Below are positions 14,192-20,834 of a stretch of DNA of 37,867 nt, in pieces. The translations under genes were made by a program, and so were the position numbers. Origin of the DNA: a virus; IMG/VR virus record IMGVR_UViG_3300050343_000081, positions 1-37,867 of that record, one strand, 5' to 3'. The first letter of the stretch is position 1. Every line of letters begins with the position of its first letter. The notes under the pieces were generated by a model. The model worked only from the letters and a program-made list of their open reading frames with translations. It was not told the DNA's origin and made no database searches.

Positions 14192-15424
14192 ATGGCAGAC
14201 AGAACCCTAACGGTAAACGGTCAACCCTTCACATTTAATCGTGATAGGTTTGCAGGTGTAAGAACTATGACTGCATCAGTGAGCGCATTACCTCTTACTG
14301 CTGCTACTACCTCAATCCAAGTAACCGTTGCGGGACAAGCTGACATTAGTGGTATATATACAGGAACCACCGTAGCAGGAGCCACTTGGAATCAACAAGG
14401 AGGTAATGGGAGGATTACCGCTAGTTCTTTTAACGAGACAGATGGCTATGAGTATCTACTTGAAGACGGAAGCGATAACGAACCACAGTATCTCCTTAAT
14501 AACAATGCTGGTTTCACCGACAGACCTTGGAAGGCGGCTCTGCCTATCTTACCCCAGAAGATAACGATTACTGGCATCGCAGGCACAGAGACAATCACAG
14601 TAGACCGCACAGCCCCAGTAATAGATTCAGACCGTAAGGGTGAGTCGCGTCCGCTACTAAGTAAAGTAGTAGGTGGAGCGGCGGCGGCATACAGCCTACG
14701 TGACCTCAACGACAAAGCAGGGAACAACAAGGTAGTTGAAGTAAGACGTTCTAGTGATGATACAGATAGAAAATTCTTAGCCAAGGAGGTATCTAACGGT
14801 ACGCTAGAAGCTTGGGTTGGAGCAGGTAATGACGGCTTTGTATCCAAATGGTATGACCAGTCAGGTAACGGTCGTGATGCTGTGCAACCAGCTTCTGAGA
14901 GCCAACCTAAGATTGTTAGTTCTGGTTCGTTAGTTGTATTGAGTGGTGTTCCTGCTCTCAGCTTTGATGATTCTTTTTTTGTTGCTGTATATCCTGCTGG
15001 TGTCTTTTCTCCTTCTGGAGATTTTCTTGCTGTAACAGTTTCTAAAATATCTTCTGGTAATTTGATTGATACCAGAGACGGAGGTAGCGACGGATTTTTT
15101 ATTCAGCAAGGAGGTAGTGACGTTAGATACAGATACAACGGAGATGGGTCTATTAATGTAAGCGGTAATAACCAACATATAGTAGCGACCGCTGAATTAA
15201 ATGGAACCACTTTGACCGCATATAAGAACGGGTTAAGCGCAGGAACAGATACCGTAACGGCAGGACTTTCAACTGTGGTTCCAATTTCTATAGGAAAAGT
15301 TGCTTTTAGTGGTGCTAACGCTCTTACGGGTAGTGTTCAGGAAATAATCTTATACGACACTGCCCAGTCAGCTAACCGTCCAGCCATCGAAGCTAACATT
15401 AACAATCAATACGACATCTACTAA
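14192..15424 (+). CDS. Lectin-like (concanavalin-fold) virion protein
   Basis: This 410-residue protein has an N-terminal beta-rich region (1-150, with ADISGIYTGTTVAGATWNQ). Then comes the phage pattern AAAAYSLRDLNDKAGNN, VVEVRRSSDD and VSKWYDQSGNGRDAVQ, which resembles the arabinofuranosidase/LamG-like jelly-roll domains found in tail and capsid-associated proteins. The C-terminus (SIGKVAFSGANALTGSVQEI, then ILYDTAQSANRPAIEANI) closes such a domain. It probably binds sugar on the host surface or decorates the virion. Codon use shifts at about 14930-15180 (many TTT, TCT and CTT codons), as if a segment was swapped in. It overlaps the next gene (TAATG). Confidence 0.7.
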   Translation: MADRTLTVNGQPFTFNRDRFAGVRTMTASVSALPLTAATTSIQVTVAGQADISGIYTGTTVAGATWNQQGGNGRITASSFNETDGYEYLLEDGSDNEPQYLLNNNAGFTDRPWKAALPILPQKITITGIAGTETITVDRTAPVIDSDRKGESRPLLSKVVGGAAAAYSLRDLNDKAGNNKVVEVRRSSDDTDRKFLAKEVSNGTLEAWVGAGNDGFVSKWYDQSGNGRDAVQPASESQPKIVSSGSLVVLSGVPALSFDDSFFVAVYPAGVFSPSGDFLAVTVSKISSGNLIDTRDGGSDGFFIQQGGSDVRYRYNGDGSINVSGNNQHIVATAELNGTTLTAYKNGLSAGTDTVTAGLSTVVPISIGKVAFSGANALTGSVQEIILYDTAQSANRPAIEANINNQYDIY

Positions 15425-15654
15425 TGTATCTAATATACGCAAGTGAAGAAGCGGGCATCGAACGAGCCGACGAAGAAGGTAAAGACCGCAAATACCCTTA
15501 CTGGACTACTGGAGGAACAACACGTTGGGTGACTAGACCTTATCCTACGGCTGACGGTATGTGGGCTTTAGATGTTTCTGAGTATGACCTCGACGAGTCC
15601 GAAGAGTCCGCTACTGTTGATGCCTATTCACCCCTAGAAGTCGAAGAGGACTAA
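15424..15654 (+). CDS. Small conserved protein before portal
   Basis: This 76-residue acidic protein (MYLIYASEEAGIERADEEGK) contains TGGTTRWVTRPYPTADGMWA and an acidic C-terminus (LDESEESATVDAYSPLEVEE). Similar small proteins occur before the portal gene in marine podoviruses; function unknown. Its start overlaps the stop of the lectin-like gene, so the two are probably co-translated and may be virion partners. Confidence 0.6.
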   Translation: MYLIYASEEAGIERADEEGKDRKYPYWTTGGTTRWVTRPYPTADGMWALDVSEYDLDESEESATVDAYSPLEVEED

Positions 15655-15661
15655 TATATTT

Positions 15662-16555
15662 ATGAGTAACAAATCTGCCGAAAGCTTATACACCTCCCTT
15701 GAGGGGAAGCGATACCAATACCTAGACAGAGCCAGACAAGCATCTAAATTAACTTTACCTTATGTAATGCCTGATGAGGGCTTCGGTTCTCATTCACGGT
15801 TAGAGACACCATTTCAAGGCGTTGGGGCAAGAGGAACTAACAACCTAGCATCAAAACTATTACTTGCACTCCTTCCCCCTAACGCCCCCTTTTTTAGACT
15901 TAACATAGACAAGTATGCTTTGGCAGCCGAAGGTGCTGACGCAAGTGTATTGTCTGAAATCGAAGCAGGACTTCAACAAGTAGAAGATTCTGTGATGGAT
16001 GAGATTAGTCGTGAGACCTATCGCGTTGCTATCCATGAAGCACTTAAGCATCTTATTGTTGCTGGTAATGCGTTGCTATATATGCCTGATGATGGCGGTA
16101 TGCGCGTGTTCCACCTAGACCGCTATTGTGTTGAGCGTGATGCTATGGGTAATACCCTATACATCTGCACCAAAGAAACCCTTTCATATATGTCACTGTC
16201 CGAGGAGTTAAAAGAACTCGTAGGTGTTCAAGGAGAAAGCGCTGACGAAGCTATCAATCTTTACACAGCGGTGTGCCGTAAGAGTGACCACTGGTTTGTC
16301 TACCAAGACATCAATGGTATTCGTATCCCATCCTCTGAAGGTAAATACAAACTCGACAAGAACCCATTTATCCCCCTTCGCTTTACTCGCGTTGATGGTG
16401 AAGACTACGGTCGAGGTTATGTAGAAGAATACCTCGGAGACCTACAGTCCCTTGAGACCCTTACCCAAGCTATCGTTGAAGGTAGCGCAGCAGCAGCCAA
16501 GGTTCTATTCATGGTTAACCCTAACGGAACAACCAGAGCGAAGGACACTAGCTGA
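15662..16555 (+). CDS. Portal (head-tail connector) protein, N-terminal part, frameshifted
   Basis: This reading frame gives 297 residues of a T7 gp8-like portal: SLEGKRYQYLDRARQASKL near the start, GARGTNNLASKLLLALLPPN, and QSLETLTQAIVEGSAAAAKV near the end. It stops at TGA (16553-16555) after TTRAKDTS. In related portals the sequence here continues TTRAK-TLAESPNGA, and exactly that continuation is present in another frame from 16545. A single extra base at the AAGG of 16541-16544 explains the break. Removing one G gives a 517-residue portal (T7 gp8 has 536). The portal forms the ring through which DNA is packaged and ejected. Confidence 0.9.
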   Translation: MSNKSAESLYTSLEGKRYQYLDRARQASKLTLPYVMPDEGFGSHSRLETPFQGVGARGTNNLASKLLLALLPPNAPFFRLNIDKYALAAEGADASVLSEIEAGLQQVEDSVMDEISRETYRVAIHEALKHLIVAGNALLYMPDDGGMRVFHLDRYCVERDAMGNTLYICTKETLSYMSLSEELKELVGVQGESADEAINLYTAVCRKSDHWFVYQDINGIRIPSSEGKYKLDKNPFIPLRFTRVDGEDYGRGYVEEYLGDLQSLETLTQAIVEGSAAAAKVLFMVNPNGTTRAKDTS

Positions 16556-17216
16556 GTCACCTAATGGTGCTATCACCCAAGGTAATGCTCAGGACGTATC
16601 GGTTCTACAGCTTAATAAATTTAATGACTTCCGCGTTGCCCAAGAAACTATCAATGAAATTAAAGATAGACTTGGACACGCCTTCTTACTTACTTCAGGA
16701 GTTGTTCGCCAAGCCGAACGTGTGACTGCCGAAGAAATAAGAATGTTAAGTATTGAACTAGAATCTGCCCTTGGTGGTCTCTACTCTCTACTTAGTACAG
16801 AACTTCAGATGCCTATGGTCAACCGACTAATGGTAGTCATGAAGAAAAAGAAATCGTTACCTGAAATGCCTAAAGATGTGGTGAACCCTGTTATCATTAC
16901 AGGTGTTGAAGCACTAGGTCGTGGTAATGATTTACAGAAACTTGATTTGTTCCTAGCTGGGGCAGCTCAAGTTGTTGGCGCTGAAGCTGTCGCTCAGTTC
17001 GTTAATGTAAGTGAATACTTCAAACGTAGAGCAACCTCTCTCGGTATCAAGACTCAAGAGTTAATCAAGAGTCCTGAACAGATGCAGCAGGAGGCACAGG
17101 AAGCCCAACAAGCAGCGATGATGCAAGCTGCTGTACCTAATGGCGTAAATGCGATTAGTAGCCAGTTAAGCCAAGCTCAAGACGGAGCGAATATGAATCA
17201 ACAAATAAGCGAGTAA
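16452..17216 (+). CDS. Portal protein, C-terminal part, frameshifted
   Basis: The second half of the portal lies in the frame one base ahead. True portal sequence starts at 16545 (TLAESPNGAITQGNAQDVSV) and continues through QETINEIKDRLGHAFLLTSG to a Gln/Ala-rich tail. The open frame begins at a TTG (16452), but 16452-16544 duplicates coding capacity of the first frame and is not portal-like. The first downstream ATG is far inside the domain, so independent translation is unlikely. Either one base is a sequence error, the gene is broken, or a +1 frameshift occurs. Confidence 0.85.
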   Translation: MRPLPKLSLKVAQQQPRFYSWLTLTEQPERRTLAESPNGAITQGNAQDVSVLQLNKFNDFRVAQETINEIKDRLGHAFLLTSGVVRQAERVTAEEIRMLSIELESALGGLYSLLSTELQMPMVNRLMVVMKKKKSLPEMPKDVVNPVIITGVEALGRGNDLQKLDLFLAGAAQVVGAEAVAQFVNVSEYFKRRATSLGIKTQELIKSPEQMQQEAQEAQQAAMMQAAVPNGVNAISSQLSQAQDGANMNQQISE

Positions 17217-17218
17217 TA

Positions 17219-18013
17219 ATGGAAAGAGTTGTTATACAGGAACACAGTGAGGAAGAAAATATCTCACTAGAAAAACAAGCGGCAATGCAAGACGAAGCCG
17301 CCAAAGCTAGAGGTCAATCTATCGTATCTGAATCTGAAAAGGTTGAAGAGACAGAGACCCCTATTGAAAGTGAGCGCCCTGAGTGGTTGCCTGAGAAGTT
17401 TGACACACCAGAAGATATGGCTAAAGCCTATTCCGAAGCTGAGAAGAAACTATCAGAACCAAAGGACACCAAGGAAAGTAAAGAAGCTAAACCTAAAGAA
17501 ACTTCTGAACCTTCTGACAATGTTATCTCAAGTGCCTCCGAAGAATTTTCTAATAAAGGAGAGCTATCTGACAAGACCTATGAAAGTCTTGAAAAAGCTG
17601 GTCTCTCTCGTGAAATGGTCAACGCATACATCGCTGGTCAACAGTCATTAGTAGAAGCTCAAACTGCAAGCATCCACAACTCTGTGGGCGGTGAAGCTGA
17701 GTATGACGCTATGGCTAGATGGGCTGGTGAAAACTTAGCTGATGATGAGCTAGATGCCTTCAACACGATTGTTGAGAGTGGGACAACGAGCCAAGCAAAT
17801 GTTGCAGTCAAAGGCTTATATGCTCAATACAAAGCGCTAGGTGGTGGAGAGCCTTCCCTTGAAAAAGGTGGAACTTCTGCTGCTGATGCAGGCGCAAAGC
17901 CTTACGGTTCTGCCGCTGAGGTAACCAGAGCTATGCGTGACCCTAAGTATGCGGAAGACGCAGGATACAGAAAGCTAGTTGAACAGAGACTCTCAGTCAC
18001 AACCGCAATTTAA
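17219..18013 (+). CDS. Scaffolding (capsid assembly) protein, T7 gp9-like
   Basis: This 264-residue, strongly charged protein is low in hydrophobic core residues. Residues 1-110 are rich in Glu, Lys and Ser (KVEETETPIESERPEWLPEK, then KFDTPEDMAKAYSEAEKK). The EWLPEKF-x-x-PEDMAKAYxE motif is typical of podovirus capsid assembly proteins. It lies between portal and capsid, as in T7, and would guide procapsid formation and then leave. It ends 2 bases before the next gene. Confidence 0.85.
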   Translation: MERVVIQEHSEEENISLEKQAAMQDEAAKARGQSIVSESEKVEETETPIESERPEWLPEKFDTPEDMAKAYSEAEKKLSEPKDTKESKEAKPKETSEPSDNVISSASEEFSNKGELSDKTYESLEKAGLSREMVNAYIAGQQSLVEAQTASIHNSVGGEAEYDAMARWAGENLADDELDAFNTIVESGTTSQANVAVKGLYAQYKALGGGEPSLEKGGTSAADAGAKPYGSAAEVTRAMRDPKYAEDAGYRKLVEQRLSVTTAI

Positions 18014-18015
18014 TT

Positions 18016-18414
18016 ATGACCCCAGAACTAATAGCAATGCTCGGAGGTGGTGTCAGTGGTTTCGTAATGAAACTCATTGGCGCACAGATGGACAACCAAG
18101 CTCGTCAGTTTGAGCGTATGATTACGTCCCAACAAGCAGCAGATGCTTCGGCAGACGCCGCGTCTAAGCGCAGTGCTGGTGTAATTGTTCGTAGGTTCCT
18201 TGTTGTATCCACTGTCTTTGCCATTGTAATAGCCCCGTTTATTTTTGCATGGTCAGATGTAGGAGTAAGCGTAGCTAGAGAAACAGATGGCTTTTTGGGA
18301 TTCTTCAAGACTGTTAAATGGGACACTGTTCAAGGCTTTGTAATACTTCCTGAAATCAGACAAACCGCTCTTGCCATAGTAGGGTTCTACTTTGGCTCAT
18401 CTCAAATTAAATGA
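18016..18414 (+). CDS. Membrane protein, holin candidate (3TM/GTA-holin-like)
   Basis: This 132-residue protein has an N-terminal Gly-rich hydrophobic segment (LIAMLGGGVSGFVMKLIGA), a basic linker, a strong membrane helix (about 61-80, RFLVVSTVFAIVIAPFIFAW) and a C-terminal one (about 113-130, TALAIVGFYFGSSQIK). The order and the GFYFGSSQ ending resemble the three-TM holins known from gene-transfer agents and marine phages. It would time lysis by opening the inner membrane for the lysozyme at 18572. It is coupled to the next gene by ATGA. The call rests on topology and context. Confidence 0.6.
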   Translation: MTPELIAMLGGGVSGFVMKLIGAQMDNQARQFERMITSQQAADASADAASKRSAGVIVRRFLVVSTVFAIVIAPFIFAWSDVGVSVARETDGFLGFFKTVKWDTVQGFVILPEIRQTALAIVGFYFGSSQIK

Positions 18415-18566
18415 ATGAAGTCCTTCAAGTTATATCATCCCTCACGCCAGTCCTTATTGGTATCATTACGCTAATAATTGTAATGGCGCGGATGCACTAC
18501 AACCTTGAAGCTCTCACCGAAAAAGTAAAAATCCTTTTTGACTTCCATAATAAAAAAAAGAAATAA
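18411..18566 (+). CDS. 51-residue single-TM protein in the lysis cassette
   Basis: The start overlaps the holin candidate's stop (ATGA). The product has one membrane segment (about residues 8-26, ISSLTPVLIGIITLIIVMA), then a charged C-terminal tail (RMHYNLEALTEKVKILFDFH, then KKKK). It could be an antiholin, a second holin component or a spanin-like protein. Five bases separate it from the lysozyme gene, so the three form one cassette. No family is recognised. Confidence 0.55.
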   Translation: MNEVLQVISSLTPVLIGIITLIIVMARMHYNLEALTEKVKILFDFHNKKKK

Positions 18567-18571
18567 GATGA

Positions 18572-19024
18572 ATGAAATCCTATCTAATAGTATTATCTTT
18601 TCTTGCGTTCCTAATCCCCCAATTAAAAGCAAATGAAAATCTGTCAGTCGCCCAATTCGTGTCAAAAATCCCTCTGTGGGAAGTGTATCCGAATAGTAAG
18701 CCTAACGTCATTGGCGACGGTGGTAAAGCTTTTGGATACTATCAAATTACGAGTATTATGGTTAGGGACTACAATCGTATCAGCGGTCAAAGTCTTGTTC
18801 ATGAAGATTGTTTCGACCCTAAAATTTCTAAAGAAATAGCTTATACAGTTCTGGCGCACTATTCAAAACATATTAAAAGACAAGGAATAGAACCGACTGT
18901 AAAGCATTGGTTGTTTATATGGAATGGTGGTGGTGGTGCTTGGAGACGAGTACATCATCCTATCGGTGACCGTAAACAATTACGACTGGAGGGTTATGCT
19001 CAACGAGCTATGACCTTCCTATAA
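18572..19024 (+). CDS. Lysozyme-like (SLT-type) peptidoglycan hydrolase with signal peptide
   Basis: This 150-residue protein has an N-terminal signal or signal-arrest segment (MKSYLIVLSFLAFLIPQLKA). It is followed by a lysozyme-like domain: candidate catalytic Glu in PLWEVYP (E37), then VIGDGGKAFGYYQIT and FIWNGGGGAWRR. This pattern is common in hydrolases of marine phages and GDGGKAxGxxQI is typical of transglycosylase-like folds. It would cleave the glycan strand, probably for lysis, and might also compensate for a gp16 homologue that lacks such a domain. No Shine-Dalgarno is evident. Confidence 0.75.
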   Translation: MKSYLIVLSFLAFLIPQLKANENLSVAQFVSKIPLWEVYPNSKPNVIGDGGKAFGYYQITSIMVRDYNRISGQSLVHEDCFDPKISKEIAYTVLAHYSKHIKRQGIEPTVKHWLFIWNGGGGAWRRVHHPIGDRKQLRLEGYAQRAMTFL

Positions 19025-19141
19025 CTTTCGTTTAAGATTAATAAGCACAATGCCCTCCGAGGAGGATAACATTTGGTAAGCAGATAATCGAAGACAAAAA
19101 CAATAAACTAAAACTAACCCCAATAAAAGAAAGAAAAAACT
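19025..19141 (+). promoter_or_regulatory. Leader region of the capsid gene
   Basis: This 117-bp gap separates the lysis cassette from the capsid gene. It holds the small inverted repeat CCTC-CGAG-GAGG (19054-19065), then an A-rich stretch up to the ATG (AAAAGAAAGAAAAAACT). Late T7-like capsid genes usually have a strong phage promoter here, so one is expected, but no repeated motif could be matched to other gaps. The GGAGG at 19061 is too far from the ATG to serve as its Shine-Dalgarno. Confidence 0.3.
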
Positions 19142-20200
19142 ATGGCAAATGGTAATACAGCCCCAAGTCGCAGTGGTCTCATTTCTGGTGGTTCTGACAA
19201 TGATGCATTGTTTCTCAAAGTCTTCTCAGGAGAAATCCTGACTGCTTTTGAACAGAACAATGTCATGAAGGACTTGCACTTGATGCGTACAATCACATCA
19301 GGTAAGTCTGCTCAGTTCCCAGTATCAGGAATCGCTACTGCTAAATATCATACACCTGGAGTCAACATCGCTGACTCTGGTAACTCAATGTTAAGCAGCA
19401 TTGGAATGAACGAGCGTGTCATCACTATTGATGATGTTCTTGTATCGTCCACATTCATTGCTAACATTGATGAACTCAAGAGTCACTACGACGTTCGTAG
19501 CATTTATGCTTCTGAACTTGGTAAGGCTCTAGCAAAACGCTTCGACATCGCAACAATGAAGACTCTCTTCGCTGCTGCTTCTGCTGGCGCTTCTGCTCCT
19601 CAAGCCGCTGGTAACTCAATCACAGGCGCAACTACTAACACCACTGCTGGTATCGTTGACGCATTGTATGCGGCTGCTACTAAGCTTGACGAAGTAGATG
19701 CTCCAAGTGACGGACGTTTCGCTATCGTAACTCCTGCTCAATACTACAAGCTATTGACTGCTGATAATGTTGCTATCAATAAGGACACCTCTGGTGGTTC
19801 TGCTGATGCTGCTCGCGGTTCAATCGTTGAAGTTGCAGGTATCCAACTCAAGAAGAGCAGCAACTTCCTAGAAGTTATCGCTGAAGGCAACATCTCTGTC
19901 GCTGGTACTGGTGGGTCTAATGACCAAACCAATGCTGACAATGATGATGGTTCTGCTAACAACGACCCCTTCGTTGGAAGTGGAGTAGGTTACAATGGTG
20001 ACTTCTCTGCGCTTAACAACAGTGGTGAACATGGTATCCTCGTTGGTACTAAGGAAGCTATCGGTACAGTTAAGCTTCTCGACCTCGCTACAGAGTCCGA
20101 GTACCAAATCGAACGCCAAGGTACACTATTCGTTGCTAAATATGCAATGGGTCATGGTGTCCTTCGCCCTGAGTGTGCAGTGAAGATTCTTCCTGCTTAA
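19142..20200 (+). CDS. Major capsid protein (T7 gp10-like)
   Basis: This 352-residue protein (T7 gp10A has 345) has the podovirus HK97-fold pattern: FLKVFSGEILTAFEQNNVMK near residue 25, HLMRTITSGKSAQFPVSGIA, YHTPGVNI, ERVITIDDVLVSSTFIANID, RFAIVTPAQYYKLL and a C-terminal SEYQIERQGTLFVAKYAMGH. It forms the head shell. An internal Asn/Asp/Gly-rich stretch (GGSNDQTNADNDDGSANND) probably lies on an exposed loop. A strong terminator follows, consistent with high expression as a separate unit. Confidence 0.96.
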   Translation: MANGNTAPSRSGLISGGSDNDALFLKVFSGEILTAFEQNNVMKDLHLMRTITSGKSAQFPVSGIATAKYHTPGVNIADSGNSMLSSIGMNERVITIDDVLVSSTFIANIDELKSHYDVRSIYASELGKALAKRFDIATMKTLFAAASAGASAPQAAGNSITGATTNTTAGIVDALYAAATKLDEVDAPSDGRFAIVTPAQYYKLLTADNVAINKDTSGGSADAARGSIVEVAGIQLKKSSNFLEVIAEGNISVAGTGGSNDQTNADNDDGSANNDPFVGSGVGYNGDFSALNNSGEHGILVGTKEAIGTVKLLDLATESEYQIERQGTLFVAKYAMGHGVLRPECAVKILPA

Positions 20201-20216
20201 AACCCTCTAAATTCAA

Positions 20217-20255
20217 AGCCCTCCTTGGTTAATCCCTTGGAGGGCTTTTTATTTT
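20217..20255 (+). terminator. Rho-independent terminator after the capsid gene
   Basis: AGCCCTCC (20217-20224) pairs with GGAGGGCT (20239-20246) around a 14-base loop, followed by a T-tract (TTTTTATTTT). In T7 a terminator lies at the same place, after gene 10. The next start codon follows the T-tract directly. Confidence 0.9.
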
Positions 20256-20495
20256 ATGAAACGAAAAGGCGTATCATTACGAAAAGAACATAAGTCTGAT
20301 AAAGGCGGTCTCACCAAAAAAGGTCGTGACTACTATAATAAGAAGACAGGTTCTAATCTTAAAGCACCACAGCCCAAGGGAGGCGCTAGAAAGCGTAGCT
20401 TCTGTGCAAGAATGTCAGGTGTTAAAGGAGCCATGAAAGACTCTAAGGGTCGCCCTACTCGTAAAGCTTTAGCCCTTAAACGATGGAAATGTTAA
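20256..20495 (+). CDS. Small basic conserved phage protein (DUF6321-like)
   Basis: This 79-residue, strongly basic protein contains KGGLTKKGRDYYNKKTGSN, then LKAPQPKGGARKRSFCARMS and ends LKRWKC. The KGGLTxKGR and KRSFCARM segments resemble a small uncharacterised family common in marine tailed phages (DUF6321). The charge suggests DNA association, perhaps in the virion. It begins right at the T-tract of the capsid terminator, so it is probably expressed by read-through or from its own promoter. Confidence 0.75.
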   Translation: MKRKGVSLRKEHKSDKGGLTKKGRDYYNKKTGSNLKAPQPKGGARKRSFCARMSGVKGAMKDSKGRPTRKALALKRWKC

Positions 20496-20498
20496 ATT

Positions 20499-20621
20499 AT
20501 GTCCCTATACGAAAATATTAACCGACGCAAGAAACTAGGCATTAGCCGCACCAAGAAGAAATCTACTATCTCCAAGAAGTCCTATGACAATATGAAGAAG
20601 GGTTTTCCTAAAAAGAAATGA
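20499..20621 (+). CDS. 40-residue basic conserved phage protein
   Basis: This short ORF encodes MSLYENINRRKKLGISRTKK, then STISKKSYDNMKKGFPKKK. It is strongly basic, and the MSLYENIN-RKK start and KKGFPKK ending resemble a tiny conserved protein of marine phages found next to the DUF6321-like gene. It starts 3 bases after the previous stop and overlaps the next start (ATGATGA). Function is unknown. Confidence 0.65.
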   Translation: MSLYENINRRKKLGISRTKKKSTISKKSYDNMKKGFPKKK

Positions 20622-20833
20622 TGAGTAATCCAACCTATTTATGTAATATCGTTGTCAACGAAGGTTTTGACAAAGAAGATGTTTTACCTAAATTTAAGAA
20701 TGTTGTTAATCCGTTGCTATGTAGCGACAGAGTATTTCAAGCACTATTAACAGCGGAAGACATTGATAAACATAATCAAGACGAAGCAACTCAATATATA
20801 GAGTTTAATCGCAACCAAGTAACAGACGACTAA
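20618..20833 (+). CDS. Hypothetical protein ahead of the fusion gene
   Basis: This 71-residue acidic protein (MMSNPTYLCNIVVNEGFDKE) contains CSDRVFQALLTAEDIDKHNQ and has no recognised family. The neighbouring reading is clearly AT-richer than the capsid gene, as is the following 1.8 kb, so this gene may have arrived together with the subtilase-like segment. It ends one base before the fusion gene. Two adjacent ATGs exist; the second, at 20621, would also serve. Confidence 0.55.
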   Translation: MMSNPTYLCNIVVNEGFDKEDVLPKFKNVVNPLLCSDRVFQALLTAEDIDKHNQDEATQYIEFNRNQVTDD

Positions 20834-20834
20834 T

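Noticed and set aside
16535-16560. Programmed +1 frameshift in the portal gene
   Set aside because: No slippery run, slow codon or stimulatory structure was seen at AAG-GAC, and other T7-like portals are not made this way. Error or mutation is more likely.
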